Both the position numbers and the translations under genes were made by a program. Positions 28,401-38,459 of a stretch of 64,000 nt of DNA are shown in pieces (within the stretch, counting starts at the first letter, position 1; each line of letters begins with the position of its first letter). Location of the stretch: NCBI RefSeq assembly GCF_022267515.1, contig NZ_JAKFGB010000012.1, forward strand, positions 310,001-374,000. The letters run 5' to 3'. Below the pieces are notes generated by a model. The model did not search any database and had not been told where the DNA came from. It saw only the letters and a list, made by a program, of their open reading frames with translations. This stretch comes from Rubinisphaera margarita. GTDB taxonomy: Bacteria; Planctomycetota; Planctomycetia; Planctomycetales; Planctomycetaceae.

Positions 28401-29236
28401 TGATCCACGCCCCGGCCGTTTTCGCCGGTGATCACGCCGATGTATCGCCCCAGTCCCTCGTCGGTTTGATGAAGTTCGATCCGTTCATCGACGATACGGC
28501 GGTCCTCGGTCGAGTAGATCAGCCAGACCTTCTCCGGAGCTTTGCCGTCGATGTAAGCCGAAACTTCAACATGGCTGCCAGCCGTGACCTGTCCGCTGCC
28601 GGGTTGCACATCGAGAATTCGCGTTTGCGTCGGAGCGACGGCAGTCGTCCATGGAAAGAGAATCCGCTGCAGCGAGGCCAGCGAACTCTTCGGCGAGAGA
28701 AACGAGTAGCCGAAGAAGATGATCGTCGCGGCCAGGAGAACGTACAACCGGTGGAGCAGCGTCGTTCGATCGATGGCGTGTTCGACATCCAGTTCGTTGA
28801 GCGTAAGAGCGGCCCGCTTTTCGAGACTTCCTCGAATGGCTGCGGATGCAGGTCGAGAATGATAATCGAGATCAACCAGAGTCATCAGGTTATTGGCGAA
28901 GCCCGTATCGGCACGTTCGAGCGTTCGAGCAGCGAACAGCGAACTGATGTTTCGGCCCGAGACGCCTCGGAAGAAATAAACTGCGGGAACGACCAGACAG
29001 GCCAGAATGGCCATGCAGCCGAGCCAGCGCAGGGCCAACGGCAGCCCTTGGGCAAACCCCCAGTGATCGAGCAGAACGAACAGCAGCGACGTGAGCAGGA
29101 GCGCAGCGGCAGCGGTCGACAGCAGCATCATCACATCGATCTGACGGATCAACGATTGCGTGCGGCGAATCTGAAAGACGATGTAGTCGGCGAAATCGAC
29201 ATACTTCGGCGGTGTCAATTCTTCCGTGCCAGCCAT
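25418..29236 (-). CDS. DUF4175-like membrane protein with a 600-residue low-complexity segment
   Basis: A 1272-residue membrane protein. Two membrane helices lie near the N-terminus (about 38-60 and 70-90), a third near 150. A folded region up to about residue 525 contains beta-rich modules and the phrase IMIEPPTYTGRQPYRQPG typical of DUF4175-like proteins of the BatA/VWA neighbourhood. Residues about 530-1145 are extremely rich in Pro, Gln, Ser, Asp, Gly, Lys, Glu, with a tandem Q-K-S-D-G repeat. A helical C-terminus (AAELVLKEIEEDLKRGDVDPELLEDLNW) closes it. Start is ATG 29236 with AGGTG upstream; an in-frame GTG at 29251 is an alternative. It lies downstream of two other large membrane protein genes. 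Confidence 0.75.
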   Translation of the reverse strand: MAGTEELTPPKYVDFADYIVFQIRRTQSLIRQIDVMMLLSTAAAALLLTSLLFVLLDHWGFAQGLPLALRWLGCMAILACLVVPAVYFFRGVSGRNISSLFAARTLERADTGFANNLMTLVDLDYHSRPASAAIRGSLEKRAALTLNELDVEHAIDRTTLLHRLYVLLAATIIFFGYSFLSPKSSLASLQRILFPWTTAVAPTQTRILDVQPGSGQVTAGSHVEVSAYIDGKAPEKVWLIYSTEDRRIVDERIELHQTDEGLGRYIGVITGENGRGVDQTTTYHLQAGDGRSPTYMLSVKPAPRAAIESIMIEPPTYTGRQPYRQPGGAIDGLEGSKVRLKAQTNIAVTKAWIQLYSSEDPGDRSGQLPLTLSTPTRLQGEWALKIQDDGTYPRFYSIQCESEDGANDPAPPLHAILIRPDERPEVRLLSPVSDLSRPINVALPLLIEAFDPDFELSGLSVQVEKQGQIVSSELIDAAGKQAIRTTHTLDLERLPVSPGETVSFWVEARDNRLPHPNRRSTPKLRLQILDPVDPAEAEKQAEEEKKKVAEASENNADPAASEEMTPDEPSTTEDMPRENQTEDEQNQSEGADGDQSTESQQPAEDSRKGKGQQSKKSEKGKQDESGQQKNGEKSEDGQKSDEPTFSPEGEDDDLVLEKLIERMKEKQNQPQDPIQPNEPGDNPSESPESKNDPNGQNMPEKNGQPDQEAEPNQPGEPPSDSQPKSDKPSSEQPSNQKGDSPSPSENEPGDDPSDSMPKEGQKPGETTEEGMKPGEESSEENAPGETMAPADDPSQNPTGTQQKPNSDAMNKQPGNEEGEKRPATPEEEMNGEKEPSKEPGQGESKPGEGTEEGAMERDPNGDPKSPPAQKPPGNVDAPQDQMQPPSGDPNQPTPPENQPPSDQPSQPGQTQPSKSQDGTSQPSQDSQNPDAGQPGDSPSDAPMKPAEEQKGTPQQSPNNQQTEPGKPAPADGKPGDQMPPNPNDSKQPGNSPTDQNPNGKPSDGKPSEGTPSDEMPSNEQPDNGKQPDNQQPGDQKSDGQKSDGQKSDGNKSDGQKSQDGQGQNGNGNKPSPGDGQPGKASPPMEDGPRGKGSPQPGGESNGRTAAPDPEGGPGPGGVGEGDAQNPAAPADNGGGEGTGPSTPSSAESLEDRRKAAELVLKEIEEDLKRGDVDPELLEDLNWTEDNLKQFQQRMADYLRQQNDEGTPDLKQQQFNEMLRNLRLDGERSTREGAATDRESRDEFAPTIMPAPPEYRELEEAFRRSLSGADQKN
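26062..26148 (-). repeat. Tandem 15-base coding repeat (Q-K-S-D-G)
   Basis: Within the DUF4175-like gene a 15-base unit encoding S-D-G-Q-K or S-D-G-N-K is repeated about six times with third-position differences. It is a coding expansion and has no features of a regulatory or CRISPR repeat. Confidence 0.8.
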
Positions 29237-29493
29237 GGTCACCTGTTCCACTTGGATTTCTTGAGCAAATCTGGCTCACATTGGCGGAGACAATCCGTCC
29301 CGTCATTATATCTTTTCGACGGACCAGAGTCAGAAAATGTTCCGTCTTTCCGTCGGCTGCCGTCGCAATCCGGAAAATGAGAGCTGGAACTGGTGATGGC
29401 TCGCTCCCAGGCCCCGGACACATGTGTCCGCGTAAAAGTCGCGGTTTCTAGAGCAAATTCAAAATTCGACTGCAGGCGAAGCATGAAAATGCT

Positions 29494-31803
29494 CTAAACC
29501 AGTCCGCTTTTCTTCCGCAGAACCCATTCGATGGTCATCAGGCCCGCAAAGATGAGCAGAATAGGCCAACCGTCCCAGAGGCTAATGCTCGATGTGATCT
29601 CGGCGTCGTTTTTCCAGGGTTTTCGCTTCAGGAAGTCGGTCAGAAACTCTTCGAGATTTTCCGGGGCGATGACCTGCGAGTCTGTCGACAACCCCGCTAA
29701 TGACGCGATTTCGTCAAGGAGGACGCGATCGACAATCGGATGGTCGAGCTCCAGATCGCGATCGTGCACAAGAAATCGAGCCGTCGTGGGCAGCGACGAC
29801 TGCCCCTGGCTGTTGATCTCGACGACTTCGACGAAATAATCGCCCGGGACAATCGTTTCGTCGAACTCGGCGTAAAGGCCTTCTTCGACGACGCTCCCGT
29901 TCAGAGTTTTCTTTGTGCCATCCGGACCTGTAATCGTGGCTCGGAGTACCGCATCCTGGCGAGGCTGCCCTTCGTCAGTTCGTGCCCCGTACTCGACAGT
30001 CACGCGCCCGCCGGGGTCGATTGCTTTGGGAGTGAGGCGAACCCAGACGGGCTGATCGCTTTCGAGCTCCTTATGAGCGAGCCAGAGGACGGACTGCCGC
30101 CAGAAGCGCCGGTGAAGCGTCTCGAAACCGGCCTGAGACCAGAGATAAGTCTGGTCGAAGGCGAAACACATCACGCGACTGCGGCCAGTTTCCGCGGCGA
30201 CAATCAGATGGTCTCCCGTCGTACTCGTTGCGAGTATTTCCACGAAATTGGATTTCGCCTGAATTCTCGTCGCGCCGAGTAACGGCGGCAGGTCAAGCCA
30301 CGCCTGTTCGTTTCGAGCCGGGATGTCGATTCGCGTCACGTAATGCCGGTTCCCGGCTGTGCTGGGCTGCAACTGAATTTCGTCTCGAATCTGTAACTGA
30401 TCACTGAAAACGTCCGCGGGCTGCTCCTCTTCCGGCCGCATGGCCACGGGAATAAACGTCTCCAGCGGAGTTCCGGCGTACCCCCCTGCTCCGTACGTGT
30501 GGTAGCCTCCGAGCATGAGCAGTCCCGCTCCTTCCCGGACGCGAGCCGCCAGTGCCTGCAAGTTCTTCTCGCCGAATTGCTCGGCGGCAACGTCTCCGAT
30601 GATGAAGACGTCGTACCGGCCCGGTTCGAACCAGCGGGCGTCGACCGCAGTGTCCCGGGCGAACTCGCCGGAGCGCATCATCTGGAAGTCGACCTGCACT
30701 TTTTCCGAGGCATTCAGTTGCCGGATCGATTTGACTTCGGTGCGGAAGATGTCGAAGTAAGCGACTCGCAATCCCCCCTTGCGGACCGTGACCAGCGTCG
30801 ACCGGGTATTGTTCCGCGTTTGAACTTCTCCCGTAACCGGCTCCACGACGGCTGCAATCTTGTACTCCCCCGCGAGCTCGGGTGTGAAAGAAAGCTCGAC
30901 CATTTCTGAACCCGCCGGGAGCCTTGTGTCGATGGTGACATCGGTCCGGGAGAACTCACTCGGAGGGATCGGCACCATTTTCCCCGACTCTCCAGGCTGC
31001 AGTCCGGCTCGATCTTCAATAAAGAGTCGCACTCGCAGCTGTTGACCGCCAGCTCCGGCCCATCGCAAAGCAACCTGGACCGGCACACGTTTTTTTACGA
31101 AGACGACCGGATCGATCTGGATCTCTTCGACAGCGACATCAGCCGCGGCATCGATGGATGAAGCCTTTCCGATCGGAACTGGATAAAGTGAGACACCGAG
31201 TTCCCCCAACTCACGGGCAGGCAAACGAGGGTCCTGGTCGTACGGGGGAACCGATCGCTGTGCTCCGTCGGTCAACAGAAAGATCGAGGTCAGCGGATTC
31301 TGCCCGTTGCGCTTCACGGCTTCTTCGAGAACCGATCCAATAGCCGTCTGTGGACCTTCGGCTGTCTCATCAACATCCTGGATGATCTCCAGTGTATTCG
31401 CGAAGTCCTGCAGCGTAATCGAGACTTCCTCGGACAGAGCTTTCAGTTCGTCGTCGACACTTGCCAGAGTCTGCTGGAGAGCGACGCGACGCGTAATTCC
31501 GCCCGGACCATCGGGGACCGACATACTGCGACTTTGATCGGTCAGGATCCAGATACTGGCTCGCTCGCCTTCGGCTGCGACCCACTGGATTTGTGGGCGG
31601 AGCATGCCGATGAGCAGGACAAACACCGTGAGCATCCGCACGCCAGCCAGCATCATCCGCCGTTGCGAGCTGAGCCCTCGTGAAAAGCGGTAGCCGGTCC
31701 AGACAGTCGCGATCGCAATCAATGTGACGACGATCACGGTCGGGAGCGACCAGATCGGATCAAACTGAAGGCGAATTTGCGGCATCGAGAATACGGCGTC
31801 CAT
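29494..31803 (-). CDS. VWA-like membrane protein with glutamine-amidotransferase-like domain
   Basis: A 769-residue membrane protein. Two N-terminal helices lie at about 18-40 and 50-68, and one C-terminal helix is at about 745-762. A von Willebrand A-type region begins near residue 80 (SIWILTDQSRSMSVPDG), with the D-x-S-x-S metal motif. A middle class-I-glutamine-amidotransferase-like fold is suggested by VFIIGDVAAEQFGEKN...GAGLLMLGGYHTYGAGGY. This layout is shared by proteins encoded beside BatA-type genes. The start ATG 31803 has AGGA nearby and lies 15 bases after the BatA-like stop, so the two are almost surely co-transcribed and likely form a membrane complex. The catalytic cysteine of real amidotransferases is not evident. 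Confidence 0.8.
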   Translation of the reverse strand: MDAVFSMPQIRLQFDPIWSLPTVIVVTLIAIATVWTGYRFSRGLSSQRRMMLAGVRMLTVFVLLIGMLRPQIQWVAAEGERASIWILTDQSRSMSVPDGPGGITRRVALQQTLASVDDELKALSEEVSITLQDFANTLEIIQDVDETAEGPQTAIGSVLEEAVKRNGQNPLTSIFLLTDGAQRSVPPYDQDPRLPARELGELGVSLYPVPIGKASSIDAAADVAVEEIQIDPVVFVKKRVPVQVALRWAGAGGQQLRVRLFIEDRAGLQPGESGKMVPIPPSEFSRTDVTIDTRLPAGSEMVELSFTPELAGEYKIAAVVEPVTGEVQTRNNTRSTLVTVRKGGLRVAYFDIFRTEVKSIRQLNASEKVQVDFQMMRSGEFARDTAVDARWFEPGRYDVFIIGDVAAEQFGEKNLQALAARVREGAGLLMLGGYHTYGAGGYAGTPLETFIPVAMRPEEEQPADVFSDQLQIRDEIQLQPSTAGNRHYVTRIDIPARNEQAWLDLPPLLGATRIQAKSNFVEILATSTTGDHLIVAAETGRSRVMCFAFDQTYLWSQAGFETLHRRFWRQSVLWLAHKELESDQPVWVRLTPKAIDPGGRVTVEYGARTDEGQPRQDAVLRATITGPDGTKKTLNGSVVEEGLYAEFDETIVPGDYFVEVVEINSQGQSSLPTTARFLVHDRDLELDHPIVDRVLLDEIASLAGLSTDSQVIAPENLEEFLTDFLKRKPWKNDAEITSSISLWDGWPILLIFAGLMTIEWVLRKKSGLV

Positions 31804-31818
31804 GGGATCCTGGGTGGG

Positions 31819-34308
31819 TCAGGCTCGGTCCATCCGGTAGAACAGATTGGCGACCAGATGTTCGGAGATAAAGAAGACGAGAAGCAGAGTCATCAACATG
31901 GGATAGGCTTCGATGCCGATCCGCCCCAACAGGACCGATCGTTCCAGTTCGCTGAAGCTTCGGGACAACTGCCATCGTCCTTCACCGAACAGCTCGTCAA
32001 GCTCGCTGACACTTAACCGGCTCAGGCTTGTCTCCTGATCGGGCAACTGTAATGAAAATCCATAGCCTGGGATGTCGGTGCCGGGAAACAGCAGGCGATA
32101 GTTGCCAACCATCCCGACCAGGTTCTGGTTCGTCTCCGCGGTTGATCCTCCCTGCTCTTCCGGTTGGGAGGTCGAAATCACCAGGCCCTTCGAACGAAGA
32201 GGAACGGCTATTTGTTCCTGCCGTAAACCGGGCATCCGCAGCAGGGCTTTCTGTTGAGCGGTTTCTGGCGGGATGTCCAGGAAAACGGGAGCACCAACGG
32301 TTCGGTTGAGCGGACTCTCCAGATCACCGGCGAGGAAGCGAGTGGTTTGATCGGCCCAGGCGGCGTAGATCCAGCCCATTCGAGCCAGTTCACTCCAGTT
32401 CTTTAACTGAGCCGCGTCAGCCAGGTCCACAGCCGTGGAGATGATCATCGACTGTCCGCGTCCGACGCCACGAGCGATGACGGCCGGAGTACGTTCATCA
32501 TCTGTAAAGCGAGCCAGAACCGACGATTCCACGGCGGGCTCGATTTTCCAGTAGCGATGCACCTCAGCTGACGTGAACAGAGCCAGGGCGTTGAGCTGAT
32601 CCAGATACCTGAAGACCGGATGGTCGGGCCGGGAGACTTCAAGGCGGGCGGATGGCGTAGCCCGGGAGTGGACCTTCAACTGACCTGGAAGCCATCGGGG
32701 CTGAGCGTAATCCTGATAGTTGACCTGATCTACGCGCGTGGATCCCAGGATTACGCCGAGTCCGCCGCCAGTTCGTGCGAACTGTTCCAGTCGTTCCCAG
32801 GTTCCTTCGGAAAGGCGAGCAACGTTCAACAGATAGATGACACCGGGGCGTGGGCCGTTCGTCTGTTCCAGCGAGCGGTTCAATTGGGACGATGGAAGCA
32901 CGCTCACTTCGTACTGATGAGCGTTTCTCTCGACCAGCGGGCGAGGAGCCAGAGCCTGTTGCCAGACGAAGGCTTCGTCTGGGCGGTCCGAAACAATCCA
33001 GATAACTTCCCTCGGTTCAACGAAGGCGGAGAATGCGACCGCGTTGTCGACGGAGAGCGGGTCGCTCTTCGCAAGTCGTAGCTCTCCCTGAAACACGCCC
33101 CGCCCCTGAGCGGGGAAGGACATCGTGATCTGTCCCACCTGATCTGGCTCGACCTCGACGATTTTCTGATCCCGCTTGATGAGGGAGCCCGTACCGTCAT
33201 CGAGATAGAGTTCGATCAGGCAATTCTCAGCGGTGCGGCTCTGGTTGATGATCTCAGCGCTGACGCGGACGAGGCTTCCTTCAACGACCCGTTCGCGAGA
33301 CAGCGAGACGTTGCTTAGTCCATAGTTCGTGCCGCCTTCGACGCCTACGTCGATGATGTAGAGTCGCAACCACGGAAGCCGCTCCATTTCGGCCTTGAGC
33401 CGCTCGGCTTCATCAAGATTCCAGGCGGAACTGAACCGGTCGGTGTAAATGTAGATCTCACGGACGTATCTGTCACTGGCGTCGGTCGCGCTGTTCTCTT
33501 CCAGGATCTGTGCGCGATCCTCCGCCTGAAGCTGAATGGCGGAGAGGACGACGTCGTTCAGCGACAGAGCCCGATCCCGCAATGTAAGGCCATTTGCCTT
33601 CTGCAGTCGGGTTTCTGCGGCTCGGATTTCATTGAGGAACTTCAGGGGACGCAATTCGCCGTTATCGGCCAGGGTAACCTTGGAACCGCCCGGCAGAGCT
33701 TCGATCTGTTGCAACGCCAGGCGACGGGCGACTTCGAGGCGATTCTGGTTCTCGTGCTGATAGCTCATGCTGGCACTGAGATCGAACAGCAGGACGCCGG
33801 CCACCGGGACGTTCAACTGTCGTGGACCTTCCGGGCTGGTCAGTTCCGCCGCCACTCTGCGTTGATAGGGCCATCCGACAAGGAGCAGGGCCAGCAACAG
33901 AATTGCCGCGATTGTTCCGGCGTTGAGCCAGGTTTCTCGGTAGCGCTGAGCATGTTTCTGCTTGGCTTCAGAAACCCAGTAGCGTCGGCCGGCCCACCAG
34001 GCACCGGCGCAGAGCACACCGACGCCAATCAGTCTGAAGAGTTCGCTGCTCGTCAGGGCGTAGTTCGCGGCCGGCAACGTCGGTCGGGCGACCGCCAGCA
34101 CGATGAGAACAAGAACGAGGATTCGCAGCAGGAGCAGGCCGAGATGCCGCAGACGCATGCGCTGCACGCTCTGCTTCCGGATATTGTTGAGCAGGCGCAA
34201 CGCTGGGAAGTCGAGCTTCCGAGGCCGCGCGCGCATCAACAGATGGAGCACGATCGGAATCGCGGCTAGAGCAAGGCCGAAGAGTAACGCCGGATGAAGA
34301 ACAGACAT
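31819..34308 (-). CDS. BatA-type membrane protein with VWA domain (aerotolerance-operon-like)
   Basis: An 829-residue membrane protein beginning SVLHPALLFGLALAAIPIVLHLL, the N-terminal BatA module, followed by ARPRKLDFPALRLL. Several helices lie at about 1-20, 55-75, 85-105 and 130-155. A VWA domain follows (VLLFDLSASMSYQHENQNR), with the D-x-S-x-S metal site. The remainder contains GATase-like segments (RPDEAFVWQQALAPRPLVER; GGGLGVILG) and a C-terminal helix (LMTLLLVFFISEHLVANLFY). ATG 34308 is preferred to an upstream TTG. BatA-like proteins normally sit after MoxR ATPase and DUF58 genes; these are absent here, since the next gene upstream is the Rieske-SufT fusion. Confidence 0.82.
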   Translation of the reverse strand: MSVLHPALLFGLALAAIPIVLHLLMRARPRKLDFPALRLLNNIRKQSVQRMRLRHLGLLLLRILVLVLIVLAVARPTLPAANYALTSSELFRLIGVGVLCAGAWWAGRRYWVSEAKQKHAQRYRETWLNAGTIAAILLLALLLVGWPYQRRVAAELTSPEGPRQLNVPVAGVLLFDLSASMSYQHENQNRLEVARRLALQQIEALPGGSKVTLADNGELRPLKFLNEIRAAETRLQKANGLTLRDRALSLNDVVLSAIQLQAEDRAQILEENSATDASDRYVREIYIYTDRFSSAWNLDEAERLKAEMERLPWLRLYIIDVGVEGGTNYGLSNVSLSRERVVEGSLVRVSAEIINQSRTAENCLIELYLDDGTGSLIKRDQKIVEVEPDQVGQITMSFPAQGRGVFQGELRLAKSDPLSVDNAVAFSAFVEPREVIWIVSDRPDEAFVWQQALAPRPLVERNAHQYEVSVLPSSQLNRSLEQTNGPRPGVIYLLNVARLSEGTWERLEQFARTGGGLGVILGSTRVDQVNYQDYAQPRWLPGQLKVHSRATPSARLEVSRPDHPVFRYLDQLNALALFTSAEVHRYWKIEPAVESSVLARFTDDERTPAVIARGVGRGQSMIISTAVDLADAAQLKNWSELARMGWIYAAWADQTTRFLAGDLESPLNRTVGAPVFLDIPPETAQQKALLRMPGLRQEQIAVPLRSKGLVISTSQPEEQGGSTAETNQNLVGMVGNYRLLFPGTDIPGYGFSLQLPDQETSLSRLSVSELDELFGEGRWQLSRSFSELERSVLLGRIGIEAYPMLMTLLLVFFISEHLVANLFYRMDRA

Positions 34309-34498
34309 GGACGCGGCTGGACCCAACTTCCTGAGGGGACTGCAGATGCGATCAGAGTGCCTCAGTTCGCAAACGTCGGCACGCTATCGGTCATCATACA
34401 CCTTCAGACGAAGGAGGGGAAACCGGTCTTGATGGAATCGGAGAGAAGCATCGCCGATGGAGAACATCCGTTGGCGAACCGGTCGATGGCACCGCGGC

Positions 34499-35245
34499 TT
34501 AGAAAATTCCGAGCTGGTCGCGGGCGTCTTCCGTCATCATTTCCGGAGTCCACGGCGGAGACATCGTCAGCTTGATCTCGGCTCCATCGACCCCCGGCAT
34601 CGATTCAATCGCTTCGCGCGCCTGAGCGACGATCTGCGGACCAGCCGGGCAACTGGGACTGGTCAGCGTCATCGTGACCGTGACCTGATTGTTGTCTTCA
34701 GTGATATCGTAGACGAGACCAAGGTCAACAATGTTGACGAACAGTTCGGGATCGACCACTTTCTTGAGCGAGTCAAGCATATCGCCGACACGCGGTGCTT
34801 CCTGAGGACCCGTGGACGGCACGCCGGTATCCTCCCCGGACTGCTCGGAAGTTCCAGCCGCAGCCGCTTCTGTAGTGGCCGAAGCCGAAGCGGTCGAACT
34901 TGCCGGAGCGGCCGAGTTCGATTCGCCGGTGGAAGGTCGGGCGAAGATGACGCCCTCACGGATATCGACTTCGAAGGTCTGAACCGGCTGCGTGGCCGGC
35001 ATGCACAACGGAGCTCCCGATTTCAGATCAAAGCGGGCGCCGTGCCGGGGACATTCGATCGAGTTCTCGATGATGGCACCGTCTGTCAGCGGCTGACCAT
35101 CGTGAGTACAGACGTCCTCGATAGCGAAGTACTCGCCTTCGAGCTGGACAATCAGTGCAGGAAGATCGTCAATGATTACGGAGACTCGATCCGTTCCCGC
35201 GAAATCATCCACATTGGCAACCTGTTCCCAAGCCGTTTCACTCAT
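34499..35245 (-). CDS. Rieske [2Fe-2S] ferredoxin fused to MIP18/DUF59 (SufT-like) domain
   Basis: A 248-residue fusion. Residues about 5-105 form a Rieske domain with both ligand boxes: C-T-H (DVCTHDGQPL) and C-P-R-H (IECPRHGARF). An Ala/Ser/Thr-rich linker follows (about 106-145), then a MIP18/DUF59 domain from about 150 to the end (LKKVVDPELFVNIVDLGLVYDI; TLTSPSCPAGPQI with the conserved cysteine). DUF59 proteins such as SufT help mature Fe-S clusters. It is the last gene of the suf cluster, 93 bases after sufD on the same strand, which supports a role in Fe-S assembly or electron supply. ATG 35245 is used because the Rieske fold begins right after it. Confidence 0.9.
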   Translation of the reverse strand: MSETAWEQVANVDDFAGTDRVSVIIDDLPALIVQLEGEYFAIEDVCTHDGQPLTDGAIIENSIECPRHGARFDLKSGAPLCMPATQPVQTFEVDIREGVIFARPSTGESNSAAPASSTASASATTEAAAAGTSEQSGEDTGVPSTGPQEAPRVGDMLDSLKKVVDPELFVNIVDLGLVYDITEDNNQVTVTMTLTSPSCPAGPQIVAQAREAIESMPGVDGAEIKLTMSPPWTPEMMTEDARDQLGIF

Positions 35246-35338
35246 CGTTCGCTCTAATCTCTTCAATCGAAGGGTGTTGTTGTCTGTTGTTCTCAATTAT
35301 ACGCCGCATCAGGCGGCCTGTAACTGTCCGTCCGGTGG

Positions 35339-36670
35339 TTAGTCTTCGATACCGAAGCCGAGCTTCTCCTGCACGGTCTGACTCAACGTATGTCGGACGA
35401 GTTCGACCGGAATCCTGTCGAATACCTGGGAGAAGAAGCCTTCGACGATGATGTGCATGGCTTCCTGCCGCGAGATACCGCGGCTCAAGCAGTACAGAAT
35501 CTGCTCGTCATCGACCTGGCCAGCCGTGGCAGCGTGAGTACACCGCACATCATCGGCGTTGATCTCAAGTCCCGGAATGGCGTCGACTCGGGCGTCCCGA
35601 CTGAGGATCAGCGAGTCATTCCGCTGATATCCATCCGTCAGCTGAGCGACTTCGTCAACTTCGATCATCCCGCGCCAGATCATCCGGGCCCGATCCCGCA
35701 CAACCTCTTTGTAGAGGAGGTCCGAAGTGGTATTCGGAGCCTTATGAGCCTGACGGGTGTAGTAAGAAATCTTCTGTCGTTCGGTCGCGAAGGCGACTCC
35801 GTTGACCTGAGCCGTGGCTCCTTTGCCGTCGAGCATGACATCCTGGTGCACGTGGGAGAACTTGCTCCCCAGAGCCGAAACAGTCCACTGCAGCGACCCG
35901 TCTCGTGCCACTCGTCCGCACTGGTGAGCGAAGTGGAACACTCGTTCGTTCCAGGTTTGCAGCTGGACATAAGCCAGGTGAGCTCCCGCTCCGACGATCA
36001 ATTCGATCGCACCCATATGCATGCCGGCTGCATTGGAATCGGCCGAAGAGGTTTCTTCCAGCAGCGTAGCGCGGGCACCATCTTCGAGAACGACGAGGGT
36101 GTGCGAGAAATCGGCCGTGCCGGAACGAGACAGCCCAATCAGGCTGTGCAACGGCTGTGTCAGCTCAACATTTCGCGGAACGTACAGGAACGCTCCGCCG
36201 GTCCAGAATGCGGAATGCCAGGCCGAAAAACGGTCCGTGTCGGTTTGCACCGCATGCGTCAGCAGATGCTTCTGCAGCAATTCCGGGTGCTTCTCCACGG
36301 CTTCCGCCAGGCTGCAGAAGATCACGCCCTTTTCGGCGAGCTCGTTCTGAAGCTGGCTCTGTACAGGCGTGCCATCGATATGCTCCACCTGACCGGCGAA
36401 CTCGCCCCGCTCCGTCATCAGGTTGTTGAATTGCCCTGTGGCGCTGGAGTTATCTCCAGTGGTGCGAATGCGGTAATCACCCGGACGGAAGAGCCGCAAA
36501 TCGAGTCGGCGGAATTCCTCGGGATCGAGTTCCTGCTCGCAATATTGCTGGTAAAGAGCGAACGCGTCGCGTCGCTTCTGCTGCAACCATTCGGGCTCGT
36601 TCCGGCTGTCGAGGAATGCCTCGAATCCGTCGGCCGTCGTGATGGCGAATTCTGCTTCACTAATCTCCAT
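35339..36670 (-). CDS. sufD: Fe-S cluster assembly protein SufD
   Basis: A 443-residue SufD, partner of SufB and SufC in the SufBC2D scaffold that builds Fe-S clusters in the cytoplasm. The beta-helix core and C-terminal helical region carry typical segments: HAFWTGGAFLYVPRNVELTQPL-like, and the end region GLEINADDVRCTHAATAGQVDDEQILYCLSRGI. The C-x-H in DDVRCTHAATAG is the family's conserved site near the SufB interface. The start is ATG 36670. A 266-base gap containing a strong inverted repeat separates it from sufB, wider than the other gaps of the cluster. Confidence 0.95.
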   Translation of the reverse strand: MEISEAEFAITTADGFEAFLDSRNEPEWLQQKRRDAFALYQQYCEQELDPEEFRRLDLRLFRPGDYRIRTTGDNSSATGQFNNLMTERGEFAGQVEHIDGTPVQSQLQNELAEKGVIFCSLAEAVEKHPELLQKHLLTHAVQTDTDRFSAWHSAFWTGGAFLYVPRNVELTQPLHSLIGLSRSGTADFSHTLVVLEDGARATLLEETSSADSNAAGMHMGAIELIVGAGAHLAYVQLQTWNERVFHFAHQCGRVARDGSLQWTVSALGSKFSHVHQDVMLDGKGATAQVNGVAFATERQKISYYTRQAHKAPNTTSDLLYKEVVRDRARMIWRGMIEVDEVAQLTDGYQRNDSLILSRDARVDAIPGLEINADDVRCTHAATAGQVDDEQILYCLSRGISRQEAMHIIVEGFFSQVFDRIPVELVRHTLSQTVQEKLGFGIED

Positions 36671-36711
36671 GTCTGCTGCTCTTGTTCTTGCTATCTATGC
36701 GTCATCAAAGA

Positions 36712-36729
36712 GATCCACAGCAGTGGATC
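36712..36729. promoter_or_regulatory. Inverted repeat in the sufB-sufD gap
   Basis: GATCCAC-AGCA-GTGGATC is a perfect 7+4+7 palindrome. On the minus strand only TCTTTG follows, so it could be a weak attenuator, an mRNA-processing hairpin or an operator. Confidence 0.4.
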
Positions 36730-36936
36730 CTGAACGCGTCTCCTGTTTTCGGCAGAACGCGTTGTGAATGTTTCGAATCGGTCTGGGCGAATGCACTGCC
36801 GGACGAGCCGGCATTGGCACTTCCCGAGAATTAGAACGTGTGAAGAAAGGACGGCGCTGGCCTGGCCAGTGCTCGTCCAACCTTCTTTTCGGATCCCGGT
36901 GGCGTAGCCAGCGGCACACGTTAATTCGACCGAACC

Positions 36937-38352
<1,416 letters not shown>

Positions 38353-38459
38353 AACAAACTCCTCTCGATTTCAAACCGTTTCGGCAAGCGAGACGGGGAC
38401 GTATTCCTTGATCAATCTGTTCGACCGCCCGAAGAAACCCCGAGCGGTGTCGAGATTGC

